Of a stretch of 64,000 bases of DNA, positions 61,530-64,000 are shown piece after piece. Position numbers and translations under genes: made by a program. Position 1 is the stretch's first letter. Every line of letters starts with the position of its first letter. A model generated the notes under the pieces. It saw nothing but the letters and a program-made list of their open reading frames with translations, made no database searches and was not told where the DNA came from. The stretch lies in the NCBI RefSeq assembly GCF_001909055.1, contig NZ_LVWI01000036.1, positions 61,670 to 125,669 on the forward strand, in the 5' to 3' direction. This DNA is from Paenibacillus helianthi. GTDB taxonomy: Bacteria > Bacillota > Bacilli > Paenibacillales > Paenibacillaceae.

Positions 61530-61615
61530 TGGTGGAGGCTGATGGATTCGAACCACCGAACACGTACGTGAGCAGATTTACAGTCTGATGCGTTTGGCCA
61601 CTTCGCTAAGCCTCC
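61530..61615 (-). tRNA. tRNA-Tyr (anticodon GTA)
   Basis: 86 nt with encoded CCA; class II with a long variable arm; acceptor GGAGGCT/AGCCTCC; anticodon loop CTGTAAA. Confidence 0.95.
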
Positions 61616-61621
61616 ACAATA

Positions 61622-61697
61622 TGGTGGCGCGGGAGGGAATCGAACCCCCGACACAAGGATTTTCAGTCCTTTGCTCTACCGACTGAGCTACCGAGCC
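61622..61697 (-). tRNA. tRNA-Phe (anticodon GAA)
   Basis: 76 nt with encoded CCA; anticodon loop CTGAAAA. The acceptor stem GGCTCGG/CCGCGCC contains one T-C mismatch. Confidence 0.93.
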
Positions 61698-61724
61698 ATA
61701 TAAACAAGCCTTAAAACATAAAAA

Positions 61725-61802
61725 TGGCGGAACCGACGGGATTCGAACCCGCGATCTCCTGCGTGACAGGCAGGCATGTTAGGCCAACTACACCACGGTT
61801 CC
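61725..61802 (-). tRNA. tRNA-Asp (anticodon GTC)
   Basis: 78 nt with encoded CCA; acceptor GGAACCG/CGGTTCC, anticodon loop CTGTCAC, discriminator G. Confidence 0.94.
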
Positions 61803-61817
61803 GCATTTATTAGAAAA

Positions 61818-61893
<76 letters not shown>

Positions 61894-61925
61894 ACGGTGT
61901 AAAACCTGAAGCTAAAAGATAAAAA

Positions 61926-62001
61926 TGGTGGAGGCTGAGGGGTTCGAACCCCCGACCCTCTGCTTGTAAGGCAGATGCTCTCCCAGCTGAGCTAAGCCTC
62001 C
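61926..62001 (-). tRNA. tRNA-Val (anticodon TAC)
   Basis: 76 nt with encoded CCA; acceptor GGAGGCT/AGCCTCC, anticodon loop CTTACAA. Confidence 0.95.
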
Positions 62002-62010
62002 AGGTATGTA

Positions 62011-62087
62011 TGGTAGCGGCAGAGGGGATCGAACCCCCGACCTCACGGGTATGAACCGTACGCTCTAGCCAGCTGAGCTACGCCGCC
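62011..62087 (-). tRNA. tRNA-Met, elongator type (anticodon CAT)
   Basis: 77 nt with encoded CCA; acceptor GGCGGCG/TGCCGCT with paired first base, anticodon loop TTCATAC. The paired position 1 and lack of the G-C triplet in the anticodon stem argue against initiator tRNA; tRNA-Ile2 (modified CAT) seems less likely. Confidence 0.88.
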
Positions 62088-62113
62088 ACAATAACATGGT
62101 AATGGATTTAAAA

Positions 62114-62205
62114 TGGCGGAGAGAGAGGGATTCGAACCCTCGCACCGCTTACGCAGTCTAACCCCTTAGCAGAGGGTCCCCTTATAGCCACTTGGGTATC
62201 TCTCC
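62114..62205 (-). tRNA. tRNA-Ser (anticodon GCT)
   Basis: 92 nt with encoded CCA; class II long variable arm, acceptor GGAGAGA/TCTCTCC, anticodon loop CTGCTAA. First tRNA of the cluster, about 75 nt after the 23S end. Confidence 0.95.
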
Positions 62206-62283
62206 AATTGATATAGCCATGTAAATCCACACAGGAACCTTCATTCCTGAAAACTGAATCCGAAACGAATCTGCGTCTTATGA

Positions 62284-64000
<1,717 letters not shown>

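Overview
The window reads as a chromosomal segment of a Paenibacillus-like low-to-mid GC Firmicute. This rests on gene order and protein sequence rather than a database search. From about 13 kb to 58 kb it carries, almost gene for gene, the Bacillus-type block hprK-lgt-ppaX-yvoF / hisZGDBHAF-IE / TPR protein-trxB / rapZ-yvcK-whiA-HPr-like / clpP-tRNA-Arg / cggR-gap-pgk-tpiA-gpmI-eno / secG-rnr-smpB-ssrA, nearly all on the minus strand. SLH-domain proteins, a GH94 phosphorylase and DUF438/DUF1858 proteins also fit Paenibacillus.

Layout. (a) 1-8.1 kb: an ABC-2 drug-type exporter cut by the window edge, a YgbA-family protein, a large SLH/FN3/discoidin cell-surface protein, a cellobiose-phosphorylase-like GH94 enzyme under a LacI-type palindrome, and a small serine hydrolase. 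(b) 8.5-13.1 kb: an accessory island lying immediately 3' of ssrA (tmRNA) and bounded by copies of the tmRNA 3' end. It holds a zeta-toxin-like kinase with a small partner gene, a 5'-truncated helicase, a zinc-motif protein of unknown function and an adenosine-deaminase-like gene. (c) 13.1-25.3 kb: ssrA, smpB, rnr (with a very long Gly/Lys/Arg-rich tail), secG and the glycolytic operon behind a recognisable CggR promoter/operator. (d) 25.5-34 kb: tRNA-Arg, clpP under a perfect CtsR site, several secreted or envelope proteins, a Crh/HPr-like protein that keeps His15, whiA, yvcK, rapZ and glucokinase. (e) 34-41.8 kb: hemerythrin/DUF1858 genes under an Fnr-like site, thiC under a TPP riboswitch, trxB, a TPR protein and prs. 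(f) 41.8-49.9 kb: the histidine operon, interrupted between hisA and hisF by about 430 bp of tandem and palindromic repeats. (g) 50.2-53.5 kb: a gluconate module (gndA-gntR-gntK) on the plus strand with a GntR operator. (h) 53.6-60.8 kb: acyltransferase, yvoF, ppaX, lgt, hprK, an MsmX-type ATPase and a PucR-type regulator. (i) 61.4-64 kb: an eight-tRNA cluster and the 3' part of a 23S rRNA gene, all on the minus strand.

The two observations most worth checking are the 23S rRNA and the ssrA island. The 23S copy lacks a block of about 186 nt of domain V that contains most of the peptidyl-transferase centre, and it is followed directly by tRNAs with no 5S gene; this is either an assembly collapse or a pseudo-rRNA. 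The ssrA island has three separate tmRNA 3'-end segments, which looks like layered integration events whose integrases are gone. I found no CRISPR array, no intact transposase and no integrase.
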